DNA of 64,000 bases from Cupriavidus sp. YR651 (GTDB lineage: Bacteria > Pseudomonadota > Gammaproteobacteria > Burkholderiales > Burkholderiaceae). Both the position numbers and the translations under genes were made by a program. Each line of letters starts with the position of its first letter. The stretch's first letter is position 1. Location of the stretch: positions 1 to 64,000 of the forward strand of contig NZ_FMYZ01000010.1 in the NCBI RefSeq assembly GCF_900101625.1. Reading direction: 5' to 3'. Shown one piece after another: positions 51,180-59,584 of this stretch. The notes under the pieces were generated by a model. The model was not told where the DNA came from and searched no databases. It saw only the letters and a list, made by a program, of their open reading frames with translations.

Positions 51180-51557
51180 ATGAAAGCGATGATGTTGCGA
51201 CGATCGCGCCTTGCGGGGCTTGCGGTCGCCTCCACCCTGATTCTTGCCGGCTGCGCCGCGCCAGCCCCGACGCTCTATCAATGGGAGCAATACCAGCCCC
51301 AGGTCTACGAGTATTTCAAGGGCGAATCGAAGGCCGCGCAACTGGCCGTGCTGGAAGCTGACCTCCAGAAGATCCTGGCGTCTGGCAAGACGCCGCCACC
51401 AGGATTTCATGCGCACCTTGGCCTGCTCTACGCCGATCAGGGCAAGGACGACGAGATGATGCGGTCCTTCCAGACCGAAAAGACCCTGTTCCCGGAATCC
51501 GGAACCTATATCGATTTCCTGATGAAGAACGTCACTCGCAAAGGAGGCAAGCAATGA
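51180..51557 (+). CDS. DUF4810 lipoprotein
   Basis: A 125-residue lipoprotein with lipobox LAGC (Cys25). The mature part reads LYQWEQYQPQVYEYFKGESKA and then a helical hairpin, PPPGFHAHLGLLYADQGKDDEMMRSFQTEKTLFPES, that resembles one TPR unit. DUF4810 proteins always accompany a CsgG-like protein and DUF799; function unknown. ATG 51180 has GAGGA upstream. It overlaps the next gene by four bases. Confidence 0.85.
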   Translation: MKAMMLRRSRLAGLAVASTLILAGCAAPAPTLYQWEQYQPQVYEYFKGESKAAQLAVLEADLQKILASGKTPPPGFHAHLGLLYADQGKDDEMMRSFQTEKTLFPESGTYIDFLMKNVTRKGGKQ

Positions 51558-52216
51558 CCGCACGCCGGACCCGCATCTTGCCCCTGCTGGCAGTTGTGTC
51601 GCTGATGGCTGGCTGCGCTGCGCCGAAGCGCACTGTCGACTACGCGGCGTTCAAGGAAAGCCGCCCGCGATCGATCCTGGTGTTGCCACCGCTGAACGAA
51701 TCGCCCGCCGTGCAGGCCACGTACAGCATGATGTCGCTGTCCACCTATCCGCTGGCCGAAGGTGGCTACTACGTCCTGCCGGTCACGCTGGTCGACGAGA
51801 CGTTCCGCCAGAACGGTCTGCAGACGCCGGGCGACATCCATGCCGTCGCGCCCGGCAAACTGCGCGAGATCTTCGGCGCCGATGCCGCGCTGTACCTCAC
51901 GGTGTCCGACTACGGGACCAAGTACCTGGTGCTGGATAGCGTGACCGTCGTGAGGGCCAAGGCGAAGCTGGTGGACCTGAAGACCGGTGACACGCTGTGG
52001 ACGGGGGCGGCATCGGCATCGAGCAACGAGGGCAACAACAGCAGTGGTGGCGGCCTCATCGGCATGCTGGTGACGGCGGCGGTCAAGCAGATCGCCAACA
52101 GCATCGCCGATACCGGCCACGGCATTGCCGCCGTGACCACGTCGCGGCTGCTGACCACCGGCACGCCGGGCGGGCTGCTGTACGGCCCGCGTTCACCGAA
52201 GTACGAAGCGGACTGA
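51554..52216 (+). CDS. DUF799 (GNA1162-like) lipoprotein
   Basis: A 220-residue lipoprotein with lipobox MAGC (Cys21). SRPRSILVLPPLNESPAVQATYSMMSLSTYPLAEGGYYVLPVTLVDETFRQNGL is characteristic of the DUF799/GNA1162 family, first noted as a meningococcal surface antigen. Its fold is related to TolB/CsgG-type N-terminal domains. It ends the three-gene operon, 60 bases before a structured repeat element likely to terminate transcription. The set may form an outer-membrane complex (inference). Confidence 0.87.
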   Translation: MTARRTRILPLLAVVSLMAGCAAPKRTVDYAAFKESRPRSILVLPPLNESPAVQATYSMMSLSTYPLAEGGYYVLPVTLVDETFRQNGLQTPGDIHAVAPGKLREIFGADAALYLTVSDYGTKYLVLDSVTVVRAKAKLVDLKTGDTLWTGAASASSNEGNNSSGGGLIGMLVTAAVKQIANSIADTGHGIAAVTTSRLLTTGTPGGLLYGPRSPKYEAD

Positions 52217-52276
52217 ACGACGCCGGTTGCCGGGCGCCGTGGATCGGCGCCAGAGTCGGCTTGGTAGTGCCACCTG

Positions 52277-52388
52277 GAGGTTGGTTAAAAATGAAGCGAA
52301 GCGGTCCTGACTAGGCGCGCGGCCGCAGACAGTACAAGTGGTACGGCAAGGCCGCGCAACGACGCCAGGATCTTTTTTAACCAACCTC
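52277..52388. repeat. Structured repeat element, copy 2 (possible bidirectional terminator)
   Basis: A 112-bp element between convergent genes. Its outer arms (52277-52291 with 52374-52388) pair perfectly over 15 bp. TTTTTT follows the inner hairpin on the plus strand. Compared with copy 1, the outer stem differs at two pairs on both sides (C-G to A-T, T-G to G-C), so pairing is maintained. Confidence 0.87.
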
Positions 52389-53959
52389 TAACCGTCGATG
52401 GACGGAGGTAGCCGCTCGGCTACCCAGTCGCGCGCCTGCTCATAGGCCGCGGCCAGGCGCAGTACGCTCAGGTCGTCGCGGGGCCTGCCGATCAGCTGCA
52501 TCCCCATCGGCAGGCCCTCGGCGCTGAAGCCTACCGGCACGCTGATGACCGGGCACCCCGACAGCGTCCAGGCCACCACGACCTCCATCCAGCGGTGATA
52601 GGTGTCCATATGCCGGCCAGCGATTGTCTTTGGCCAGGGCTGGCCGACGTCGAACGGAAACACCTGCGCCGTGGGGACGGCGATGTAATCGAAATCGGCA
52701 AATGTGCGTTGCAGCGCGTTGTACCACGCGCTGCGGTCCGTGCTGGCGGCGTAGAGGTCGCTGGCCTTGAGGTCGAGCGCGCCTTCGATTTCCCAGATGG
52801 CCTCGGGCTTCAGTTGCGCGCGCGTGGCCTCGGCCTTGTAGAGCGCCATGCGTGCGTTGCCGACCAGGAAGTGCCGATGCACAAGCCACGTCTGCCAGAT
52901 TTTCTCGGGAGGATAGGGTGGACGGATGGCGTCGACGGTCACGCCGAAATCCGGGAAAAAGCGCAGGGCCTGCTCGCACAGGGTCAGTATGCCGTCCTCC
53001 ATCGGCAGGTAGCCGCCCCAGTCGCCCAGCCAAGCCACGCGCTTGCCCTTGAGGTCCGCCTCCAGCACGCCTGCGACGGTGTCCGGCGTCAGCGCCGCCA
53101 GCACCGGGTCTTCCGGCAGCGCTTGCGGCGTGCGGGCGTCGGGGCCGGCCTGCGTGGACAGCAGCAGTGCCAGGTCCGCGACGGTCCGTGCCATCGGCCC
53201 TTCGCATCCGAGTTGCGGCAGGAACAACTCCGGCGTCGGGCCATAGGGCACGCGGCCAGCCGAAGGGCGAAAACCAAACACATTGCAATAGCCGGCGGGA
53301 TTGCGCAGCGATCCGCCAAAGTCACTGCCATCGGCCACCGGCAGCATCCGCAGGGCCAGGGCCGCCGCGGCGCCGCCACTGCTGCCGCCAGCGGTGCGCG
53401 AGGGGGCGTACGGGTTCAGCGTCGCGCCATAGACCGGATTGAAAGTCTGCGAGCCCAGCCCGAACTCCGGCGTGTTGGTCTTGCCGATCAGGATGGCGCC
53501 GGCCCTGCGCGCCCGCTCGACGATCAGCGCATCGGTCGCCGGCACGTTGTCCTTGTAGATCGGGGATCCGAACGTCGTGCGAATGCCGCGCGTCATGGCC
53601 AGGTCCTTGGGAGCCTGGGGCACCCCATGCAGCCATCCCGATGACTTGCCGGCCGCCAGCGCGTCGTCGGCGGCCGCGGCCTCCTTCATCAGGGCGTCCT
53701 CATCGCGCAGGGCCACGATGGCATTGCTGAGCGGGTTGATCCGCTGGATGTGGGCGAGGTAGGCAGCCATGACCTGCCGGCTGGACAAATCGCCAGCGTG
53801 GATGGCCTGGGAGAGCTGCCGGGCCGACAGCATGACGATGGGATCCGGATGGTAGGCAGGCATGGGGGAGTCGATGGAGTTGGGGCAAAGCCCAGGCAGC
53901 AGGGCGGTTGTGGCGTCAATGATGAATGATTTGGCAGGCGAAAGGAAAGCAGCCGACAT
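52388..53959 (-). CDS. Amidase (amidase-signature family)
   Basis: A 523-residue amidase-signature hydrolase with the catalytic lysine in GVPQAPKDLAM (Lys118), the cis-serine in the glycine/serine loop RTAGGSSGGAAAALA (Ser193 or 194) and the nucleophile serine in DFGGSLRNPA (Ser217). The family cleaves linear amides or aryl-acylamides; the substrate is open. The C-terminus GMQLIGRPRDDLSVLRLAAAYEQA is typical. Start ATG 53959 has GAGAGGA upstream; ATG 53863 is an alternative nearer the conserved domain. Its stop abuts repeat copy 2. Confidence 0.85.
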   Translation of the reverse strand: MSAAFLSPAKSFIIDATTALLPGLCPNSIDSPMPAYHPDPIVMLSARQLSQAIHAGDLSSRQVMAAYLAHIQRINPLSNAIVALRDEDALMKEAAAADDALAAGKSSGWLHGVPQAPKDLAMTRGIRTTFGSPIYKDNVPATDALIVERARRAGAILIGKTNTPEFGLGSQTFNPVYGATLNPYAPSRTAGGSSGGAAAALALRMLPVADGSDFGGSLRNPAGYCNVFGFRPSAGRVPYGPTPELFLPQLGCEGPMARTVADLALLLSTQAGPDARTPQALPEDPVLAALTPDTVAGVLEADLKGKRVAWLGDWGGYLPMEDGILTLCEQALRFFPDFGVTVDAIRPPYPPEKIWQTWLVHRHFLVGNARMALYKAEATRAQLKPEAIWEIEGALDLKASDLYAASTDRSAWYNALQRTFADFDYIAVPTAQVFPFDVGQPWPKTIAGRHMDTYHRWMEVVVAWTLSGCPVISVPVGFSAEGLPMGMQLIGRPRDDLSVLRLAAAYEQARDWVAERLPPSIDG

Positions 53960-54165
53960 GACGCATGATCCTCTCCCGGAGCGAAAACAATGACGTCAGG
54001 GAGACTTCGCGCGCAATCTGGAGGCCGGTTGTGGTCAGTTCAGCCCGCTCGAACGCCCCAACATTCCTGCATGCACCCCAAACGAAATCGTCGATTTACC
54101 GACATGGGGGCGTATCCAACAATGGTGACATTCCAGCTACGCCGTGATCCGGCCAGGAGAGCACC

Positions 54166-55230
54166 ATGCCCGATAACTCCAATCACCCCAATCACCCCAA
54201 TCACCCCAATCACCCCAATCACCCCAATCACCCCGACTCCACCATGCAGGCCCTCGTCGTCGAGGGCCCTGGCGCGCCGTTCAGGGCGATCCGCCTGCCC
54301 AAGCCCGTCGCCGGCAAGGGCCAGGTTCTGGTTCGCATCCTCGCCAGCGGCGTGAATCCGCTCGATACCAAGATCCGCGCAGGCAAGGCGGACCACGCCC
54401 GCCATCCGTTCCCGGCGGTACTCGGGCTGGATCTGGCCGGCGTGGTCGAGGCGGTGGGAGAGGGCGTCGACCGGTTCGAAGTCGGCGATGCCGTCTTCGG
54501 CATGACCGGCGGTGTGGGCGGCCTGCAAGGCTCGCTGGCCGAATACGCGGCGGTGGATGCCGATCTGCTCGCAGCGCAGCCGAAGACCGTGACGGCGCGT
54601 CAGGCCGCCGCGTTGCCATTGATCTTCATCACCGCGTGGGAGGGTCTGGTGGACCGCGCCAGGTTGCAGGCCGGCCAGACCGTGCTGGTGCACGGTGGCG
54701 CGGGGGGCGTCGGCCATATTGCGGTGCAGATCGCCGTATCGCTGGGCGCCAGGGTCTTCGCCACGGGCAGCGCGCGCCAGCGATCCACCATCGAAGGCTT
54801 CGGCGCCACGTTCATTGACTACGCGACGATGTCGGTCGACGACTACGTTCGCGAATACACGGCGAGCGAGGGCTTCGACGTTGTCTACGACACCGTGGGC
54901 GGCGCCGTGCTCGACGCGTCGTTCAAGGCCGCGCGAACCTACGGCGGTCACGTGGTGAGCTGCCTGGGCTGGGGCACGCACAGCCTGGCGCCGCTGTCAT
55001 TCCGCGCGGCGACGTACTCGGGCGTCTTCACGTTGATGCCGATGCTGACGGGGAAGGGTCGCACCCACCATGGCGAAATCCTCGTGCAAGCGGCGAAGCT
55101 GATGGATGCCGGCAAGCTGTCCGTGCTGCTGGACCCGCGCGTCTTTACGCTCGAGAGCGCGCTCGATGCCCATCTGGCCATTGAAGCGGGCACGGCGCGC
55201 GGCAAGCTGGTGGTGGATATCGCCCGCTAA
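54166..55230 (+). CDS. Quinone oxidoreductase-like zinc-independent MDR dehydrogenase with an (Asn-His-Pro)6 N-terminal repeat
   Basis: A 354-residue medium-chain dehydrogenase/reductase without the zinc-ligand cysteines, close to NADPH:quinone oxidoreductases. GVNPLDTKIRAGKA, LGLDLAGVVEAVGEGVDRFEVGDAVFG and the nucleotide-binding VLVHGGAGGVGHIAVQIA are present. Before the conserved domain, which starts at Met27, the protein encodes six consecutive Asn-His-Pro units from a 9-base tandem repeat. ATG 54166 has an ideal AGGAG, so the repeat is likely translated; ATG 54244 would omit it. Confidence 0.85.
   Translation: MPDNSNHPNHPNHPNHPNHPNHPDSTMQALVVEGPGAPFRAIRLPKPVAGKGQVLVRILASGVNPLDTKIRAGKADHARHPFPAVLGLDLAGVVEAVGEGVDRFEVGDAVFGMTGGVGGLQGSLAEYAAVDADLLAAQPKTVTARQAAALPLIFITAWEGLVDRARLQAGQTVLVHGGAGGVGHIAVQIAVSLGARVFATGSARQRSTIEGFGATFIDYATMSVDDYVREYTASEGFDVVYDTVGGAVLDASFKAARTYGGHVVSCLGWGTHSLAPLSFRAATYSGVFTLMPMLTGKGRTHHGEILVQAAKLMDAGKLSVLLDPRVFTLESALDAHLAIEAGTARGKLVVDIAR
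54181..54234 (+). repeat. Six perfect 9-bp tandem repeats (AATCACCCC)
   Basis: AATCACCCC occurs six times without variation, encoding (Asn-His-Pro)6 at the start of the quinone oxidoreductase. The 9-base unit keeps the frame if copies are gained or lost. Confidence 0.95.
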
Positions 55231-55242
55231 GCCAGCGCAGCG

Positions 55243-55262
55243 CGACGCCAGCGATGGCGTCG
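55243..55262. terminator. Hairpin between convergent genes
   Basis: CGACGCCA (55243-55250) pairs perfectly with TGGCGTCG (55255-55262) around GCGA. There is no T-tract; it could still help separate the convergent quinone oxidoreductase and lysR transcripts. Confidence 0.4.
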
Positions 55263-55271
55263 ACCCAGGTA

Positions 55272-56132
55272 TCAGTGATCGGCCAGTGCCAGCAGCGTGG
55301 CGTCCAGCAGCGCTCGCAGGCGCGCCAGCCGGCGCAGGTCGCGGTGATAGCCGACCCAGACATCGCGGCCCGGCGGCGGCGTTTCGGTCGGCACCATGCG
55401 GAGCCCGCCGACGCGCTCGGCCAGCAGCCGGGGCAAAACCGCCACGCCGGCCCCGGCGGCGCACAGCCGTGCTTGCGCCTCGCGGTTGTTGCTGCGGAAG
55501 ACCACATGGCCGTTGGGCAGTTGCTGGCGCAGCCAGGTGACATCGGGCAAGTCCGCGAAGGCGCTGTCCATCGTGACCAAGCCTTGCCCGGTGCCATCAC
55601 CGAGAGTTGGCGCGGTGGCATTGGTGGCGCAGTACAGCCCATAGTCCATGTGCATGAGCTTGCGCTGCATGATGTCGGGCTCGTCGAACGGGCGGATGCG
55701 AAAGACGAGGTCCGCTTCGCGGCGCGCCAGGCTGAGCAGGCGTGACTCCGTCACCAGCTCCACGCTGACACGCGGATGCGCGCGCACGAAGTCCGCGATG
55801 ACCGGCGCCAGCACATGCACGCCGAACCAGTCCGACGACGACACGCGCAACGCGCCTTCCAGGACTTCCCCCTGTCCGGCCAGCGTGCGCTCCAGCGCAA
55901 TCGCTTCTTCTTCCATCCGCTCGGCATGCGCCAGCATCCCCGCGCCTTCATCGGTCAGCACCAGTCCGTCGGCGGTACGCTGGAACAGCGTATGGCCAAG
56001 GCTGTCCTCCAGCGCCCGCAGCCGCCGGCCCATCGTCGGCTGGGTCTGGCCGATGGCGCGCGCGGCGCCCTGCAGCGTGCCGGCCCGGGCAATGGCCAGG
56101 AAGATCCGGATATCGCTCCATTCCATCGGCAT
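55272..56132 (-). CDS. LysR family transcriptional regulator
   Basis: A 286-residue LysR regulator: winged helix residues 1-62 (IFLAIARAGTLQGAARAIGQTQPTMGRRLRALEDSLGHTLF) and a substrate domain with ALRVSSSDWFGVHVLAPVIADF. It starts 16 bases after fghA on the same strand and is probably co-transcribed with the formaldehyde detoxification genes. It converges with the quinone oxidoreductase gene, so either unit could be its target. Confidence 0.86.
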   Translation of the reverse strand: MPMEWSDIRIFLAIARAGTLQGAARAIGQTQPTMGRRLRALEDSLGHTLFQRTADGLVLTDEGAGMLAHAERMEEEAIALERTLAGQGEVLEGALRVSSSDWFGVHVLAPVIADFVRAHPRVSVELVTESRLLSLARREADLVFRIRPFDEPDIMQRKLMHMDYGLYCATNATAPTLGDGTGQGLVTMDSAFADLPDVTWLRQQLPNGHVVFRSNNREAQARLCAAGAGVAVLPRLLAERVGGLRMVPTETPPPGRDVWVGYHRDLRRLARLRALLDATLLALADH

Positions 56133-56147
56133 CGCGCGCGTCTCCGC

Positions 56148-56996
56148 TCAGAGTTGGGCGGCGTGGTGCCGGATATGGTCCTCGATAAACGTCGTGATGA
56201 AGTAGTAGCCGTGGTCGTAGCCCGCATGCCGGCGCAACGTTAACGGCTGCCCCACCTGCTTGCAGGCGGCCTCGAACACTTCGGGGTGCAGTTGCTCGGC
56301 GAGGAATTTGTCGGCCAGGCCCTGGTCGACGAGGATGCCGGCCGGATACGGTGGCGAGGCCTGCGCAGCCATCAGCGCGCTGGCGTCATGCTGCGCCCAG
56401 CGCGCACGATCCTCGCCGAGGTAGCCGGCAAACGCCTTCTGGCCCCACGGACACTGCGACGGCGCGGCGATTGGAGCGAGGGCCGAGACCGAGCGGAAGC
56501 GGCGCGGATGCCGTTGCGCCAGCACCAGCGCGCCGTGTCCGCCCATCGAATGGCCGAAGATGCCGACGCGCGCCGGGTCCGCCGGCAGCGCGGTGGTGAC
56601 CAGCTCGAACAGTTCGTCGGCCACATAGCTTTCCATGCGCCAGTGCATGCGCCACGGGGCCTCGATGGCGTCGACATAGAAGCCGGCGCCGACGCCAAGG
56701 TCCCACGCCTCCGACTCGCCCGGCACGCCGGCGCCGCGCGGGCTGGTGTCCGGTGCGATCAGGATCAGCCCATGTGCCGCCGCATGGCGCTGGGCCCCGG
56801 CCTTGATGGCGAAGGTTTCCTCGGTGCAGGTGAGCCCGGCCAGATAGAACAACGCCGGCAGGCGTGCCGCGCCCGCGGCGAGTGCCTGCGGCGGCAGGAA
56901 CACGGAGAACCGCATCGGCAGCCCGATGGCCGCCGACTGGTGCTGATAAAAGCGCTGGACGCCGCCGTGGCAAGCGTGTTCGGACAGCAGTTCCAT
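56148..56996 (-). CDS. fghA: S-formylglutathione hydrolase
   Basis: A 282-residue alpha/beta-hydrolase that converts S-formylglutathione to formate and glutathione. The nucleophile elbow GHSMGGHG holds Ser150. The acid and histidine lie in DQGLADKFL and GYDHGYYF. LFYLAGLTCTEETFAIKAGAQRHAAAHGL and DTSPRGAGVPGE are family signatures. It lies 9 bases after frmA, completing the glutathione-dependent formaldehyde oxidation pathway. Confidence 0.94.
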   Translation of the reverse strand: MELLSEHACHGGVQRFYQHQSAAIGLPMRFSVFLPPQALAAGAARLPALFYLAGLTCTEETFAIKAGAQRHAAAHGLILIAPDTSPRGAGVPGESEAWDLGVGAGFYVDAIEAPWRMHWRMESYVADELFELVTTALPADPARVGIFGHSMGGHGALVLAQRHPRRFRSVSALAPIAAPSQCPWGQKAFAGYLGEDRARWAQHDASALMAAQASPPYPAGILVDQGLADKFLAEQLHPEVFEAACKQVGQPLTLRRHAGYDHGYYFITTFIEDHIRHHAAQL

Positions 56997-57005
56997 GGCC
57001 CGCCC

Positions 57006-58112
57006 TCAGTACAACACCACGGACCGGATCGACTCGCCGCGCTTCATCAGGTCGAAGCCCTCGTTGATGCGATCGAGCGGCAGCGTGTGGGTAATCAGGT
57101 CGTCGATATTGAGCTTGCCTTCCATGTACCAGTCGACGATCTTCGGCACGTCCGTGCGGCCGCGTGCGCCGCCGAATGCGGAGCCTTTCCACTCGCGGCC
57201 CGTCACCAGTTGGAACGGACGCGTGGAGATCTCCGCGCCGGCCTCGGCCACGCCAATGATGATCGACTTGCCCCAGCCCTTGTGGCAGCACTCCAGCGCC
57301 TGGCGCATGACCTGCGTATTGCCGATGCACTCGAACGAGTAGTCGGCGCCGCCGTCGGTTAGCTGGATGATGTGGTCCACCACGTTGCCGACGTCCTTCG
57401 GGTTGATGAAGTGGGTCATGCCGAACTTGCGTGCCATCGATTCGCGCGCCGGGTTCAGGTCCACGCCGATGATCTTGTCGGCGCCGACCATCTTGGCCGC
57501 CTGGATCACGTTCAGGCCGATGCCGCCCAGGCCGAACACCACCACATTGGCGCCAGCTTCCACCTTGGCGGTAAACAGCACCGCACCCACGCCGGTGGTG
57601 ACGCCGCAGCCGATGTAGCAGACCTTGTCGAACGGCGCGTCCGGGCGGATTTTCGCCAGCGCGATCTCGGGCACGACGATGTGGTTGGCGAACGTGGACG
57701 TGCCCATGTAGTGGAAGATGGGCTTGCCGTCGATCGAGAAGCGCGAGGTGCCATCGGGCATCAGGCCCTTGCCCTGCGTGGCGCGGATCGCCTGGCACAG
57801 GTTGGTCTTGCGCGACAGGCAGAACTTGCACTGGCGGCACTCGGGCGTGTAGAGGGGGATCACGTGATCGCCCGGCTTCAGCGAGGTCACGCCGGGGCCC
57901 ACGTCGGTCACGATGCCCGCGCCCTCGTGGCCCAGGATGGCGGGGAAGATGCCTTCGGGGTCCGCGCCGGAGAGCGTGTAGTAGTCCGTGTGGCAGATGC
58001 CGGTGGCCTTGACTTCCACGAGCACTTCGCCCGCGCGCGGGCCGTCCAGGTCCACGTCTTCGATGGTCAGCGGGGCGCCGGCTTTCCAGGCGATGGCGGC
58101 TTTGGTCTTCAT
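57006..58112 (-). CDS. frmA: S-(hydroxymethyl)glutathione dehydrogenase / class III alcohol dehydrogenase
   Basis: A 368-residue zinc-dependent dehydrogenase that oxidises the formaldehyde-glutathione adduct with NAD+. Catalytic zinc ligands are Cys40 and His62 (GICHTD, GHEGAG) with a later Cys in CYIGCGVTTG; the structural zinc is held by Cys92, 95, 98 and 106. VFGLGGIGLNVIQAAKMVGADKIIGVDLNP binds NAD. Class III features such as GTSTFANHIVVPE are present. ATG 58112 has AGGAG upstream. Confidence 0.94.
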   Translation of the reverse strand: MKTKAAIAWKAGAPLTIEDVDLDGPRAGEVLVEVKATGICHTDYYTLSGADPEGIFPAILGHEGAGIVTDVGPGVTSLKPGDHVIPLYTPECRQCKFCLSRKTNLCQAIRATQGKGLMPDGTSRFSIDGKPIFHYMGTSTFANHIVVPEIALAKIRPDAPFDKVCYIGCGVTTGVGAVLFTAKVEAGANVVVFGLGGIGLNVIQAAKMVGADKIIGVDLNPARESMARKFGMTHFINPKDVGNVVDHIIQLTDGGADYSFECIGNTQVMRQALECCHKGWGKSIIIGVAEAGAEISTRPFQLVTGREWKGSAFGGARGRTDVPKIVDWYMEGKLNIDDLITHTLPLDRINEGFDLMKRGESIRSVVLY

Positions 58113-58216
58113 GAAGCAACTCCTTGGCAAGGCTTGAACGGGGGGCGGCGCAGGGCGTCCGCCAGCTGGCCACGACTATACGGGCATCGGCCTGCAGCGG
58201 CCAGACAGATGCGCGA

Positions 58217-59572
58217 TTATCGGCCGCCCGGCGTGCCGCGAGCCAGCACAGTGGGCGCGTTGTCGTCGCGGGTCAGTTGTCCTTCGTGCCGACGGCCGAG
58301 CCACCAGCCGAGCGACGCCCACACGATGGCGAGCGCAGCGCCGGCCAGCGCCACCGTCGCCGGATGGCCGGACAAGGTATCGATCGCCGTCTTGACCCAG
58401 GCGCTCACGGCGTCGCCGGCACGATAGATGGCGGTGTCGATCACGTTCTTGGCCTTGTACTTGGTTTCGGGGTCCACCACGGTGAACAGCATCTCGCGGC
58501 CCGGCCGCAGCAACGCATACTCGCCCACGCGCCGCACGATCATCGCGGCGGCCAGCACGCCAAAAGTCGGCCACAGCGCCAGCACGAGGAAGCCGCCCGC
58601 CACGGCGACCGGCACCGCCGACAGCAGCGCGGTGACGCCGTAGCGGCGGGCCACGCGCCCCGAGAAAAAGATCTGCACGACGATGGTCAGCGCCTGCACG
58701 GTGGCGTCGAGCGCGCTGAAGACCTGCGTCTGTTGCGCGCGCGCGGGGAACGCCGCGGCCACCAGCCGGGCCTGTTCGAAATACAGGAAGGTGCTCGACG
58801 TGGCCAGCAGGATCACGAACAGACTGATGCCGAGCAGGTAGCGCGAGCGCATGACCAGCTCCAGTCCCGCCCACAGGCCACCGCCTACCGGCTGGGCGGG
58901 GTCCTGGGCGTGGGCGGGCGAGACGTTGGCGTCGGGCGCTCCCGCTCCCACGTGGCGGCGCCAGCGGAACAGGTAGCCGACTCCTGGCAGCGTGGCCGCC
59001 AGCAGCGCTGCGGACAGCAGCATCAATCCCGTCAGCCCGATCCGGCCGACCAGCCAGCCGCCGAGCACCGGGCCCGCCAGTCCGCCGGCACTGGCGCCGG
59101 CGGCCAGCAGCGCAAACAGCCGCCGCGCCTGTTCGGGCCGGAACACATCCGCCATCAGGCTCCACGCCACCGATACCACGAAGAGATTGAAGACCGACAG
59201 CCACACGTAGAACACGCGGGCCAGCCAGACGTTGTCCGGCGCCGCGCGCGTGGCCGCCGCGAAGGCCAGCAGGTTGGCGATGAAGAAGGCGTAGACCCAC
59301 GGCACGAAACGTCGCCGGGGCAGCCACTTGCAGCAGGCGCCGTAGAACGGAATCGCCACCAGCATCACGACGAAGGTGGCCGTGAACAGCCACTGCAGGT
59401 TCTGCACGCCCCCCGCGATGCCCATCGTCTCGCGCACCGGGCGCAGCATGAAATAGCTGGCGAACAGGCAGAAGAAGAACAGGAACCCCGCCACCACGGC
59501 GCCGGACTCGCCGGCATGCATGCCCAGCCCGCGCCGGAGCCGGCCGCCATCGTCAGGGGAGGGCACGGTCAT
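58217..59572 (-). CDS. ATP/ADP-carrier-like (NTT/TLC-related) membrane transporter
   Basis: A 451-residue protein with 12 predicted helices. FCLFASYFMLRPVRETMG near the N-terminus, the interior VVDPETKYKAKNVIDTAIYRAGDAVSAW and a gapless 12-helix layout match the COG3202 group, distantly related to the nucleotide transporters of obligate intracellular bacteria and plastids and often annotated as MFS. In free-living bacteria its substrate is unknown. It starts 12 bases before the end of the upstream Tat aldo/keto reductase gene on the same strand, so the two are probably one operon. Confidence 0.78.
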   Translation of the reverse strand: MTVPSPDDGGRLRRGLGMHAGESGAVVAGFLFFFCLFASYFMLRPVRETMGIAGGVQNLQWLFTATFVVMLVAIPFYGACCKWLPRRRFVPWVYAFFIANLLAFAAATRAAPDNVWLARVFYVWLSVFNLFVVSVAWSLMADVFRPEQARRLFALLAAGASAGGLAGPVLGGWLVGRIGLTGLMLLSAALLAATLPGVGYLFRWRRHVGAGAPDANVSPAHAQDPAQPVGGGLWAGLELVMRSRYLLGISLFVILLATSSTFLYFEQARLVAAAFPARAQQTQVFSALDATVQALTIVVQIFFSGRVARRYGVTALLSAVPVAVAGGFLVLALWPTFGVLAAAMIVRRVGEYALLRPGREMLFTVVDPETKYKAKNVIDTAIYRAGDAVSAWVKTAIDTLSGHPATVALAGAALAIVWASLGWWLGRRHEGQLTRDDNAPTVLARGTPGGR

Positions 59573-59584
59573 GGCGCAGCGGCC

